Assembly (NCBI RefSeq): GCF_000093085.1
Contig: NC_014219.1
Location: 2,348,384 to 2,412,383, forward strand
DNA: 64,000 nt
Reading direction: 5' to 3'
Origin: [Bacillus] selenitireducens MLS10
GTDB taxonomy: Bacteria; Bacillota; Bacilli; Bacillales; Salisediminibacteriaceae
Below the pieces are notes generated by a model. It worked only from the letters and a program-made list of their open reading frames with translations, searched no databases and was not told the origin of the DNA. How positions within the stretch are numbered: position 1 is the first letter of the stretch; each line of letters starts with the position of its first letter. This document shows, piece by piece, positions 37,340 through 45,863 of this stretch. The translations under genes were made by a program, and so were the position numbers.

Positions 37340-38092
37340 TCATCCTTTCTGTTCCCGGCGATCTGCATAGACTCCGAGAGGATAATAAGGAACCATATTC
37401 TCCTTAACGTACGATAAGGACTCTTCTGGATCAATTCCCCAATTTGTAGGGCAAGTCGACAGCACCTCGATCATTGAAAACCCCTGACCGGCTTTCTGCG
37501 TTTCAAACGCTTTTTTAATGGCTCTTTTCGCCTTTGCAATATGGGCAACATCATGCACCGATACTCGTTCAATATAAGACGTACCGTCAAGGGTAGACAG
37601 CATTTCGGACACACGGATCGGTAGCCCCTGACCAGCCGCTTCCCTCCCCTGTGGAGACGTTGCTGTCCGCTGCCCCATCAGGGTCGTCGGCGCCATCTGT
37701 CCACCTGTCATACCGTAAATGGCATTGTTCACAAAAATAACCGTGATATTTTCACTTCGGGCCGCACTGTGTACAATTTCCCCCATCCCAATTGAAGCCA
37801 GATCTCCGTCTCCCTGATAGGTAAAGACTATCCTGTCATCAGGCAACACTCTTCTTACACCTGTAGCAACAGCCGGTGCGCGTCCGTGTGCCGCCTGAGT
37901 CATATCACAATTGAAGTACTCATATGACAGCACGGAGCATCCAACCGATGCAACGCCTATAGTCTGTTCAAGCACGCCGAGTTCTTCAAGAACTTCTCCG
38001 GTGATGCGGTGGATGATCCCGTGTGTGCATCCAGGACAGTAATGAGTTTCTTTGTCTGTTAAACCTGCTGTTTTTTTGAACACCGTTTTCAT
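37340..38092 (-). CDS. 2-oxoacid:ferredoxin oxidoreductase, beta subunit (TPP-binding)
   Basis: The 250-residue thiamine diphosphate subunit. It has YCPGCTHGIIHR near residue 18 with the iron-sulfur-type cysteines of the family, HGRAPAVATGV near 69, and the TPP/Mg motif GDGDLASIGMGEIVHSA with NNAIYGMTGGQ near 95-130. This GDG...NN pattern is the TPP-binding signature. It overlaps the alpha gene by four bases. The MTGGQMAPTT motif is shared by KorB and VorA proteins, so the substrate is not fixed by this subunit. Confidence 0.93.
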   Translation of the reverse strand: MKTVFKKTAGLTDKETHYCPGCTHGIIHRITGEVLEELGVLEQTIGVASVGCSVLSYEYFNCDMTQAAHGRAPAVATGVRRVLPDDRIVFTYQGDGDLASIGMGEIVHSAARSENITVIFVNNAIYGMTGGQMAPTTLMGQRTATSPQGREAAGQGLPIRVSEMLSTLDGTSYIERVSVHDVAHIAKAKRAIKKAFETQKAGQGFSMIEVLSTCPTNWGIDPEESLSYVKENMVPYYPLGVYADRREQKG

Positions 38093-39144
38093 CGAACACC
38101 CACCTCCGCATCGACCTTGATAATCTCCTCAAAGATTTCATTCACCGAAGGAATGACACCGCCATTCCTTCCATAAAAACTGACAGGCGCTTTCCCTTCA
38201 ACTGCAAGGCGGACATCTTCGATCATCTGTCCTGCGCTCATTTCAACAACCAGCATATGTGACGACGTTTCACTGAACCCCGATATGGTCTCGTAAGGGA
38301 ACGGCCAGAGTGAAATCGGTCTGATCACTCCAACGTTCACCCCTTTTTCTCTCGCTTTTTCAACAGCACTCTGGACAATACGCCCCACTGTTCCGTATGC
38401 AACAACAAACCAGTCAGCATCCTCGGCATATTGATACGTCACCCGAGTTTCGCGTTCTCTGATCGCTTTGTATTTATTTTGAAGACGATGATTTCGTTCT
38501 TCAAGCAGCACATCATTCAAATCGAGCGAAGTGATGGTCTTTGGAGGTCCATCTCCTGCCGTTCCCGTTACGGCCCAATCTTTATTGTGTATCATGACTT
38601 CCTGTTCGACAGATTCAAAATCCACCGGTTCCATCATTTGGCCAAGCATCCCGTCCCCGAGGATAATAACAGGGGTCCGGTACTCATCAGCAATCCTGAA
38701 GGCCTGTTGTGTCAATTCTGCGATTTCCTGCAAGGAGGCCGGAGCCAGAACCGGTGTATAGTAATCACCATGACCTCCGCCCCTCGTCACCTGGAAGTAA
38801 TCCGACTGAGCAGGCTGAATATTTCCAAGTCCAGGGCCTCCGCGTCCCACATTGACAATCACCGCAGGCAGTTCAGCCCCGGCGAGGTAAGAAATCCCCT
38901 CCTGCTTCAGACTGAAGCCCGGGCTTGAAGAAGATGTCATGACCCGGACTCCTGCAGATGCTGCGCCATATACCATATTAATCGCACTTACTTCACTCTC
39001 GGCCTGCAAAAAGACGCCACCTTCTTCAGGCAAACGTTTTGCCATATAAGCCACCAGTTCACTCTGCGGTGTAATGGGATATCCGAAAAAATAATAACAC
39101 CCGGCCTGAATCGCAGCTTCCCCGATAACCTCATTCCCTTTCAT
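38089..39144 (-). CDS. 2-oxoacid:ferredoxin oxidoreductase, alpha subunit (VorB/KorA-like)
   Basis: A 351-residue subunit beginning KGNEVIGEAAIQAGCYYFFGYPITPQSE in two conserved blocks, followed by QAESEVSAINMVYGAASAG and TSSSSPGFSLKQEGISYLAG near residues 54-95. The compact size and the separate ferredoxin, beta and gamma genes match the four-subunit archaeal and anaerobe type. The sequence most resembles VorB (2-oxoisovalerate) as I recall the family; KorA (2-oxoglutarate) is the alternative. The ATG at 39144 follows GAAGGTG. Such enzymes are unusual in aerobic Bacillus and suggest anaerobic amino acid metabolism. Confidence 0.9.
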   Translation of the reverse strand: MKGNEVIGEAAIQAGCYYFFGYPITPQSELVAYMAKRLPEEGGVFLQAESEVSAINMVYGAASAGVRVMTSSSSPGFSLKQEGISYLAGAELPAVIVNVGRGGPGLGNIQPAQSDYFQVTRGGGHGDYYTPVLAPASLQEIAELTQQAFRIADEYRTPVIILGDGMLGQMMEPVDFESVEQEVMIHNKDWAVTGTAGDGPPKTITSLDLNDVLLEERNHRLQNKYKAIRERETRVTYQYAEDADWFVVAYGTVGRIVQSAVEKAREKGVNVGVIRPISLWPFPYETISGFSETSSHMLVVEMSAGQMIEDVRLAVEGKAPVSFYGRNGGVIPSVNEIFEEIIKVDAEVGVR

Positions 39145-39197
39145 TAACACCTTCACCACAGCAATCACTCCCGTATGTTTAAAGTCTCTGTTGAATA

Positions 39198-39416
39198 CTA
39201 CGCTGTTTTTTTAGGTCGAAATACGGAGATCACGGCATCGGGACACATACGGGCACAGGCTGTACAACTGGTGCATGCTTCCTGATTGACCACTTCCACA
39301 GGCTGATAGCCCTTTGCATTCATCCTGTCAGCTGTCTGAATGATCTGTTGCGGACAGACTGATACACAAAGACCGCAGCCTTTACAGGTTTCTTCATGAA
39401 ACTGAACTCTGATCAT
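39198..39416 (-). CDS. 2-oxoacid oxidoreductase delta subunit, 2x[4Fe-4S] ferredoxin
   Basis: A 72-residue ferredoxin-like subunit with two classic cluster motifs: CKGCGLCVSVCP near residue 11 and CTSCTACARMCP near 48, each CxxCxxCxxxCP. It delivers electrons from the TPP centre to soluble ferredoxin. It is the first intact gene of the operon, with a strong ribosome site GGAGGAGGGG lying just after the stop of the restored frame of the upstream ATPase. Confidence 0.94.
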   Translation of the reverse strand: MIRVQFHEETCKGCGLCVSVCPQQIIQTADRMNAKGYQPVEVVNQEACTSCTACARMCPDAVISVFRPKKTA

Positions 39417-39433
39417 TTAAACCCCTCCTCCAT

Positions 39434-40106
39434 TCACCAGGGTGCCCTTAATTTCCGCTCAAACTGCAGAGGCAGCACTAGCTGGTTTTGTTCAGCCGGC
39501 GTCCAGCTTTCAAACACACTTGTTTCGATCATGGTTCCTTTGAGAGGGATCTTCAGTGCTTCTGACACGGAGGAAATAACTTCCCCCGCTTTTTTGTATA
39601 TCACCAAAATCCAACGGATCTCCGGCGAGATGTGTATTATGAATAATTCCTGATACCTTTAGTCTCATGGTTGTTTCAATTTCCTGAATCGAAGACAGAA
39701 TTTTTTCAGCGCTCGATACTTCCGGTCTGTTCAGATTCGCCACAAACCATAATTCATACTCACGGTTCGCAATCAGATTTGAAAACTGACCGACCGCAAG
39801 CGCTCCTTCTTTGCCTCCGCCTGCATCGATAATTACTCTTTGATTCGGCTTTTTCAGTCTTGCAGAAACCTTCGGACTGACAACAGGCAGATCAGATTGC
39901 ATCAGTTCCACTTTCGGTGCCACCAGATCAATCAGATTCTTTTCGAGCCATGCCCTCATTTCCCTGGCTCTGAAATATGGATTTATCACATCAAGATCAC
40001 ACAAGGCAACATCTTTCGTATCGGCTTCACGCCATTCAAGCGCTTTAAGCAGTGCAAATTCTGTTTTTCCGGATCCGAAATGCCCTGTTACGACGAGACA
40101 ATCCAA
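39434..40106 (-). pseudogene. P-loop ATPase (CobQ/MinD-like) with +1-type frameshift
   Basis: The N-terminal part has a Walker A motif VVTGHFGSGKTEF, then DLDVINPYFRAREM and VIIDAGGGKEGALA, as in the ATPases often encoded beside 2-oxoacid ferredoxin oxidoreductases. After about residue 170 the frame falls into a short tail and stops at 39510. Dropping one A from the six-A run of the coding strand (39590-39595) joins DFGDIQK to AGEVISSVSEALKIPLKG and continues as TMIETSVFESWTPAEQNQ to a stop at 39434-39436, 17 bases before the ferredoxin gene, giving about 224 residues. The start is a TTG at 40106 or a GTG at 40115. It may be a mutation, a sequencing error or a slippage site. Confidence 0.85.
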
Positions 40107-40130
40107 TGTCATCACTCCCTCTCACCATAA

Positions 40131-40160
40131 AGTATACCCGACTTATGTAAGCGTTTTCAA
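40131..40160 (-). promoter_or_regulatory. sigma-A promoter of the ATPase-2-oxoacid oxidoreductase operon
   Basis: TTGAAA (40155-40160) and TATACT (40131-40136) are 18 bases apart, leaving a 5' leader of roughly 20 bases. The cre site at 40145-40159 covers the -35 and part of the spacer. Confidence 0.8.
40145..40159 (+). promoter_or_regulatory. cre site (CcpA) over the promoter
   Basis: ATGTAAGCGTTTTCA fits the 15-base cre consensus WTGNAANCGNWNNCW at every position. It overlaps the -35 of the operon promoter, a position expected to repress when preferred sugars are present. Confidence 0.8.
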
Positions 40161-40194
40161 CAATTAGAAATAAACTTCATAAAAATGTTGAAAA

Positions 40195-40225
40195 TAGAAA
40201 AAACCGAATCATCTGATCCGGTTTT
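40195..40225 (-). terminator. Terminator after the small membrane protein gene
   Basis: AAAACCGGATCA pairs with TGATTCGGTTTT on the minus strand (one G-T pair) and is followed by TTCTATTTT. The stem begins inside the stop codon of the gene at 40224. Confidence 0.8.
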
Positions 40226-40571
40226 AAAGCCACTCCTGCCAAATTGGATAAGTTACCATTCCGATTACAATCAACAGAAAAAGCACAAGCCATATTTTTA
40301 CCAGGAAGTAATCATTCTTCTTTCTTTCTGGTCTCCGGTAAAGAGGATATGAATGTGATTCATCCTGTGCATGATCGTCAGCCGGACTAGCGAGAAGGTT
40401 TTCTTCCTGCTCATGATGATTTGATTCATTCTTCTGAACATGCTCTTCCTCCGTACGATCATACGTGGCGACTGACGGGCTCACTTTTTTTCTTTTACGT
40501 TTTCTGCCGTGAACCTGATTCCTTGGAGGCAATTTTCTGTCAGTCGAGATGTCTTTTTGGTCTTCGCTCAT
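40224..40571 (-). CDS. Hypothetical basic protein with C-terminal membrane helix
   Basis: A 115-residue protein. Residues 1-30 are rich in lysine and arginine (GRKRKRKKVS), the middle is acidic and histidine-rich, and residues about 90-110 form one membrane helix (IWLVLFLLIVIGMVTYPIW). It overlaps the CPBP protease gene by four bases. B. subtilis ypbE occupies this place and has a C-terminal LysM domain after its membrane helix; none is present here. It is probably a shortened YpbE relative, but sequence alone does not prove it. Confidence 0.6.
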   Translation of the reverse strand: MSEDQKDISTDRKLPPRNQVHGRKRKRKKVSPSVATYDRTEEEHVQKNESNHHEQEENLLASPADDHAQDESHSYPLYRRPERKKNDYFLVKIWLVLFLLIVIGMVTYPIWQEWL

Positions 40572-41161
40572 GTCAGTCCGTCACCTTTCTGTTCATTATG
40601 CGTATATCGAATATATAAACCCAAGAGGAAATCAATAAAAAAATGAGCCGTGATTACCGACAGGAGATTACCCGTCCACAAAAAAAGCATACCCAACGAG
40701 AAACTCAGTGCAGTCATAAACCCCATCAAAAACGGTTTTGACAAATAACGAAGATGCACCAGAATAAATAAAAGTGAAGCAATAATCAGACCGAATTGTG
40801 ACTGCAGTACACCCCTGAACAAGATCTCTTCACTGATTCCTATAATAGCAGTAAGAATCAGAATATGAAAGGGATGCAGATTTTTAAACAGACGGTTATT
40901 AATACCACCGTCATCCATCCATTCTTCAGGTAGAATCCGATCAAGAATAATTTCCAGTGTCACCACCGCTGCAGCAAAAACCATTCCGATTAATACAGCA
41001 TGAAACGACCAGGAAATGCTCTGAACCCAATAAAAAGGAGTCCCCCAAAAGATAACACTTAAGAGCAGCGCCACGCCCAAAATGATGACTTGTGTCGCGT
41101 ACACATTCAAAATCAAACCTCTGTCACTCATCTGTTTCACGAGTTCTGCCTGTCTATTCAT
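40568..41161 (-). CDS. CPBP-family intramembrane metalloprotease (YpbD-like)
   Basis: A 197-residue membrane protein with about six helices. The CPBP motifs are EEILFRGVLQS near residue 110 (EExxxR), FILVHLRY near 131 (histidine) and ITAHFFIDFLLG near 169. Members cleave or modify membrane proteins and prenylated proteins; the substrate here is unknown. Its place between recQ and the YpbE-like gene equals ypbD of B. subtilis. Confidence 0.88.
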   Translation of the reverse strand: MNRQAELVKQMSDRGLILNVYATQVIILGVALLLSVIFWGTPFYWVQSISWSFHAVLIGMVFAAAVVTLEIILDRILPEEWMDDGGINNRLFKNLHPFHILILTAIIGISEEILFRGVLQSQFGLIIASLLFILVHLRYLSKPFLMGFMTALSFSLGMLFLWTGNLLSVITAHFFIDFLLGLYIRYTHNEQKGDGLT

Positions 41162-42668
41162 GAAACTTCGCCTCTCCCGTCAGTTTCCAATAAAGCCGGT
41201 CTTGCCAATTGATTTGAATGTTGCGATAATTCGGTTCAACTGTTTGTTCTGAACGTATGACTGGCCTGTCCTCCTGGCAACGGCTGCAGCAATAGCGGGG
41301 CTTTTCATGCGGTTGTTCAGAGAAATAGTTCATTAAGCCGTTTCGGATGCAATCTGCCTCACCAATCAGCTGATGCATTTCTCTCACCTGTTTCATCTTT
41401 TCGATCTGCCTGAGTTGAAAATGCTTCTTAATGTCCATCAGTATATCGTTGATCCTCTTTCGCGGAGGCAGAATTCGATTCTGTTCATCGATTACACCAT
41501 ATGCCTTCAAATAGTGAGTCACCATCTTTCTCTGATTTTCAGGAATAAATGAAACAGCCGGGTCAACCGATTGATGATCACTCTCGGTAAAAAATGCACT
41601 TAACTGATCCATCCGCGCCTCTTCCGGAAATTCAGACTCCACCATCCAGACAGGGAGTTTCACATCCTGATCGGTCCAAAAAAGCTTTACCTCGCTTTGC
41701 CGGCCATCCCGACCTGCCCTCCCGATTTCCTGAATGTATTGTTCCACCGATGACGGAACATGCAGATGTATGATCCGTGCGATATTCGTCTTATTGATTC
41801 CCATTCCGAACGCATTCGTCGCGCAAACCGCCTGGATCTGATCATAGAAAAACTGTTGTTGGATCAACAGACGGTCCTCTTTGCTCATACCACCATGATA
41901 CGGGTGCGCATCTGTCCCATGATACCGCATAAATTCACTGTAGGCCTCTGTATCGCTCCTCGTCCCGCAATAGACAATAACCGGGCCTTCACCTTCTTGA
42001 ACGGCTTTTTTTAAGGCCTTCTGTTTCTCCCCTTCCGTCTCACAGAAAGTCATTTCCATAAAAATGTTATTCCGGTTCATTGTCGATACAAATGAAACGG
42101 GGTCGTTCATACCAAGCTGTCTGACGATATCTTCTCTCACGTCTTCAGTTGCTGTTGCGGTCAATGCCAGGGTGACAGGATGCCCCAAAGAACGAATCAC
42201 AGTACCCAATTTAAGATAATCTGTTCTGAATTCATGGCCCCATTGTGAAATACAGTGCGCTTCATCGATGACAAACATAGCAATCTTGTAAGACCCCAGC
42301 ACAGATTTGACTTCCGGCTTTTGAAGCATTTCCGGGGACAGGTACAGAACATCGAGACGGGAAATCCCCTTTAACAGTTCTTTTTTTTCTTCGTACTGCA
42401 ACATGCTGCTTAGATGGGCAACATGTTTATACCCTTCAGCCCTGAGTTGCATGACCTGATCTTCCATTAATGATACAAGGGGAGAAACAACTACCGTCAA
42501 TCCTTCTGTCAATTTCGACGGCAACAGATAACAGATACTTTTCCCTGATCCCGTCGGCATCACTGCCAACGTATCATGACCATTCAGAACCGATTCGATA
42601 ATTTCTTTTTGGTCATATCTGAATGAGGAATAGCCAAACCAGTCTTGCAGTGCTTGCTCAAGATTCAT
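41154..42668 (-). CDS. recQ: ATP-dependent DNA helicase RecQ (RecS type)
   Basis: A 504-residue superfamily 2 helicase. It has the RecQ motif 0 (FRYDQKEIIESVLNG), Walker A AVMPTGSGKSICYLLP near residue 36, the DEAH box VIDEAHCISQWGHEFR near 134, and motif VI QEIGRAGRDGR near 313. A zinc-binding cysteine cluster, CCSRCQ, is near residue 461. There is no HRDC domain, as expected for the short Bacillus paralogue RecS. It overlaps ypbB and ypbD, as in B. subtilis. Confidence 0.94.
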   Translation of the reverse strand: MNLEQALQDWFGYSSFRYDQKEIIESVLNGHDTLAVMPTGSGKSICYLLPSKLTEGLTVVVSPLVSLMEDQVMQLRAEGYKHVAHLSSMLQYEEKKELLKGISRLDVLYLSPEMLQKPEVKSVLGSYKIAMFVIDEAHCISQWGHEFRTDYLKLGTVIRSLGHPVTLALTATATEDVREDIVRQLGMNDPVSFVSTMNRNNIFMEMTFCETEGEKQKALKKAVQEGEGPVIVYCGTRSDTEAYSEFMRYHGTDAHPYHGGMSKEDRLLIQQQFFYDQIQAVCATNAFGMGINKTNIARIIHLHVPSSVEQYIQEIGRAGRDGRQSEVKLFWTDQDVKLPVWMVESEFPEEARMDQLSAFFTESDHQSVDPAVSFIPENQRKMVTHYLKAYGVIDEQNRILPPRKRINDILMDIKKHFQLRQIEKMKQVREMHQLIGEADCIRNGLMNYFSEQPHEKPRYCCSRCQEDRPVIRSEQTVEPNYRNIQINWQDRLYWKLTGEAKFHE

Positions 42669-43696
42669 TGTTTCCGCCTCCTCGCCATCGCCATTGCGAT
42701 CCGCAGCTGCAAATAAGTATATTTTCCGCCTGTTGCTTCTTTTAACAGCCGGAGTCTCGTCAGGTTATATTCGCGAATATGCTTTAGAATCTCCTTTAGC
42801 TCAGTCTCTTCAAGATAAGGACCATAATCAAAATCATAATCGACGTGAGCCAGTTCAACAATATGATCTTCCACCGTGCTGATTTTCAACTTCCTTGTCT
42901 TTGACACCTCTTGAAGTGAAAGACCCTTGTTAAGCAGCTGACGCGTTTGTTTCGCTGACTCTGTTAATGCTTCATCATCCTCAAAAGCGGTCTTTGGCAT
43001 GAGCATATTCAGGATCGGGTAGGCTGCAGGATTAAAATCATGAGCAGCAAGCAAGGCATGAAGAGCACTCCGAACCATAATATACGCTTCAAAAGGTGAC
43101 ATCTGATAGTTGGAAGATAATTGGGCATACGAGAGGCCCACTTCATTTTTTACTGTCAGACGATCGACAAACAAGGCTTGGACCGGTTCATTCAAATCTT
43201 GGAGCGGAAACAGCAGCTCCTGATACATTGCCTCAATTAATTCATTCAACGAACGGTTTTTTAAAACCGATTTTACCTGTTGCTGAATCCGCATATCAGA
43301 TGATACCGGGAAGAAAAAACGGTCACCTTGTTTTAAATGGGAGAGCGTCTGGATAAACAGTGATAAAGATTCCCAAAGATGAGCAGCTCGACCTGTCCAC
43401 TCATAATTCATACCATCAAATTCTTCAGAAAGAGGGTGAGCCGTTTCAGACAATCCGTCGGCAGTCTTTTGGAGATCTTCATGAAAAGTGGCTCTCAGAG
43501 TCTTCTCGAAGGAATTTCTGATTTCCCCCGGTGCATATTTCAAGATTCCCGCAAACTGTTCAAGATGAAACAGATGGAGATCAGAAATGGTTTGGGCGGT
43601 CCGGTTTCCGAGTAAAATTTGCATCAACGCAGACAGTGTGCGCTGACCATTAATTTTCCGATGCAAAAAGACAGCTGCACGATGGTCAAAATCCAT
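42665..43696 (-). CDS. ypbB: YpbB-like helix-turn-helix protein
   Basis: A 343-residue mainly helical protein of unknown function. The C-terminal 100 residues carry an HTH_40-type domain (KGLSLQEVSKTRKLKISTVE near residue 254), a motif also found at the C-terminus of some RecQ helicases. It overlaps recQ by four bases, so the two may work together. In this genus the helix-turn-helix module seems to have been split from the helicase into its own gene. Confidence 0.85.
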   Translation of the reverse strand: MDFDHRAAVFLHRKINGQRTLSALMQILLGNRTAQTISDLHLFHLEQFAGILKYAPGEIRNSFEKTLRATFHEDLQKTADGLSETAHPLSEEFDGMNYEWTGRAAHLWESLSLFIQTLSHLKQGDRFFFPVSSDMRIQQQVKSVLKNRSLNELIEAMYQELLFPLQDLNEPVQALFVDRLTVKNEVGLSYAQLSSNYQMSPFEAYIMVRSALHALLAAHDFNPAAYPILNMLMPKTAFEDDEALTESAKQTRQLLNKGLSLQEVSKTRKLKISTVEDHIVELAHVDYDFDYGPYLEETELKEILKHIREYNLTRLRLLKEATGGKYTYLQLRIAMAMARRRKQ

Positions 43697-43782
43697 GTGG
43701 TACGCCTCCTTTCGTTAATAAAGATTCCTTGTGCATCGTTCACAACGCCTGCTGTGATAAGGATTCTCAATTACATTTTCTA

Positions 43783-43811
43783 TTGAAATGTTTCGTGGTA
43801 ACCTTTACAAT
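43783..43811 (+). promoter_or_regulatory. sigma-A promoter of fer
   Basis: TTGAAA (43783-43788) and TACAAT (43806-43811) are exactly 17 bases apart. The leader to fer is about 85 bases and ends with a GGAGG ribosome site. Confidence 0.8.
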
Positions 43812-43853
43812 GAATATATAGAGAACAGACTTCTTCTCGGAAGATGTTCTTAA

Positions 43854-44150
<297 letters not shown>

Positions 44151-44166
44151 GATTCACATGCATACC

Positions 44167-44199
44167 AGAACCACCGGCTCATGCCGGTGGTTCTTTTTT
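44167..44199 (+). terminator. Terminator of fer
   Basis: A perfect 12-bp stem (AGAACCACCGGC and its complement) with a TCAT loop, followed by TTTTTTG on the plus strand. Confidence 0.95.
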
Positions 44200-44222
44200 G
44201 TCTTGCAGATCATTTCGGTCTC

Positions 44223-44873
44223 TTACTCAGCCCCTGATTCCCATTGATGATGAATGATAATCCGATCTTTCTTCACAGAAATCCATCCGAGTTTTTCCCA
44301 TTTTTTAAGCTGTCGGCTGACTGTTTCACGAGTTGAACCGATTAAATAACCGATCTCCTGATGTGTCAAAATGATTTCATCTCCTTGAACTTTAATGAGA
44401 TGATCCATCGCAGACTTAAGCCTCGAAGAAACGTCCAGAGAAAGCAGTTCATTGAGCTTTCGCTGCAGCATCAGCATATTTTCATTCATCATCTGAATGA
44501 TTTTTATGGCTATTTCCGGCTTATTCAGAATGAGGCTTTCGATCTGTTCAACAGGGATCGCCAGTACTTTTACTTCTTTTTTGGCTGTTGCTGTTCCAGG
44601 ATATACGGAATGATCAAAAAGCCCTGCGTGAGGGAATACTTCTCCCGCAGACAGCACATTTATCACACTTTCATTCCCGTTTTCAGTGAGTTTTGAGATC
44701 AATACGGTTCCTGATCCCAATACAAACAAGTACTTTTTATCATCACCTTCCCAGAACAGCCGCTCTTTATCATTTAATGTTTGTTCATACCCAAAGGAAA
44801 TGACCTCATCAATTTCCTGATCGTTCAATCCACCAAACAGAACTGACGACTTGAAATGCTGCTTCCATCTCAT
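44223..44873 (-). CDS. Crp/Fnr-family transcription regulator
   Basis: A 216-residue regulator with an N-terminal cyclic-nucleotide-type barrel (LFVLGSGTVLISKLTENG near residue 49) and a C-terminal Crp helix-turn-helix (LTHQEIGYLIGSTRETVSRQ near 167). The recognition helix ETVSR has the Glu and Ser-Arg positions of FNR, which read TTGAT half-sites. The protein contains no cysteine, so it cannot hold the FNR iron-sulfur cluster. The start overlaps the restored GntR stop as ATGA, so the pair is one operon. The signal is unknown. Confidence 0.88.
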   Translation of the reverse strand: MRWKQHFKSSVLFGGLNDQEIDEVISFGYEQTLNDKERLFWEGDDKKYLFVLGSGTVLISKLTENGNESVINVLSAGEVFPHAGLFDHSVYPGTATAKKEVKVLAIPVEQIESLILNKPEIAIKIIQMMNENMLMLQRKLNELLSLDVSSRLKSAMDHLIKVQGDEIILTHQEIGYLIGSTRETVSRQLKKWEKLGWISVKKDRIIIHHQWESGAE

Positions 44874-45581
44874 TTCTGTTCACCATCATGAATAAATACA
44901 GCCTTTTCAACACCCGCAATATGATCATACATCGCACGGTAGGCAGCATCACTATCCTGCATTTTGACTGCATTATAAATGGCTGCATGCTCCTCATAAA
45001 GCTGTTTCATTTTTTTCTTCATTTGAATACAAAAACAATTGGCGAGCCTCTTTCATCGATTCCTCAACTGTTTCAGAGATCGTTGTCATTAAACGTTCCA
45101 GCATTTGATTCCCAGCCGCAGTAACTATCGCCATATGAAATGCGATATCTGCCTGTTCACCCAGACTCCCGTCTCCTTCAGCCAATTTCATCTCATGAAG
45201 AATCCGTTCAAGCTTGCGTAAATCCGCATCAGATCTTTTTTCGGCCGCAATGGCTGCTGCTCCGGTCTCATTTAATTTTCGGACCTCAAACAGTTGCTTT
45301 AAATCTTCCTGTTCCAATACGGAAGGAATCATCTTTCCTGACAGATCCACCGCTGTTTTTTTAACAAACGTTCCCTCTCCCTGACGGATCTCAATCAGTC
45401 CCATTGCCTTTAAGGCACTGAGTGCTTCACGAATCGCAGAGCGGCCCACGTCAAAATCCTCCGAGAGCTGCTGGACAGACGGAAGACGCTCTCCCTGTTT
45501 AAATTGGCCATCCATTATCATTTCAGTCAATTGTTCTGCAACAATTTCATAAATCTTTTTTGATTTAACCTGTTTAATCAT
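44870..45581 (-). pseudogene. FadR/GntR-family regulator, frameshifted in C-terminal FCD domain
   Basis: The N-terminal winged helix is complete (RLPSVQQLSEDFDVGRSAIREAL near residue 33) and the FCD domain begins normally. The uninterrupted frame ends early at 44994 (195 residues). The coding-strand A-run at 45010-45016 has seven bases; with six the frame continues as NEEKMKQLYEEHAAIYNAVK and AAYRAMYDHIAGVEKAV, the last FCD helices with their metal-binding histidine, to a stop at 44870-44872, overlapping the Crp gene as ATGA. Restored length is about 236 residues, normal for FadR/LldR. FCD regulators usually sense organic acids such as lactate or pyruvate. Confidence 0.88.
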
Positions 45582-45620
45582 GATATATACTCCTTAATCA
45601 ATCTTGACATCTCTGTTTGT

Positions 45621-45649
45621 ATTGTACCTTTTAACCTGACCAATTTCAA
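45621..45649 (-). promoter_or_regulatory. sigma-A promoter of the gntR-crp operon
   Basis: TTGAAA (45644-45649) and TACAAT (45621-45626) are 17 bases apart on the minus strand. The spacer holds an imperfect dyad TTGGTCAGGTTAA that loosely resembles FadR-family operators. Confidence 0.75.
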
Positions 45650-45848
45650 TTTCGTCTGTCTCCGATAAATCACTCACTCCCTGTCTCTGTTATCTATCCG
45701 TCTGATTTCCTCATTTGTCCAACCAGTCCGGACTTTGATCAAGCTGTCCGACAAATAGCGGTTCGCCGTTCTCGCAGAAACAGCCGAATCGGACACACCG
45801 GCAATATTTTTTGAATTTGTTTTGCAATCACAATGAAAATCCGAACGT

Positions 45849-45863
45849 TTGTAAGCGCTACCA
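45849..45863 (+). promoter_or_regulatory. cre site upstream of serA
   Basis: TTGTAAGCGCTACCA fits WTGNAANCGNWNNCW at all positions. It lies about 65 bases upstream of the serA -10 and over 200 bases upstream of the gntR promoter. The position relative to serA fits activation more than roadblock repression. Confidence 0.6.

Noticed and set aside
44809-44997. Short minus-strand frame after the GntR gene
   Set aside because: It overlaps both the restored GntR reading frame and the Crp gene in another frame. The restored GntR frame explains this stretch much better.
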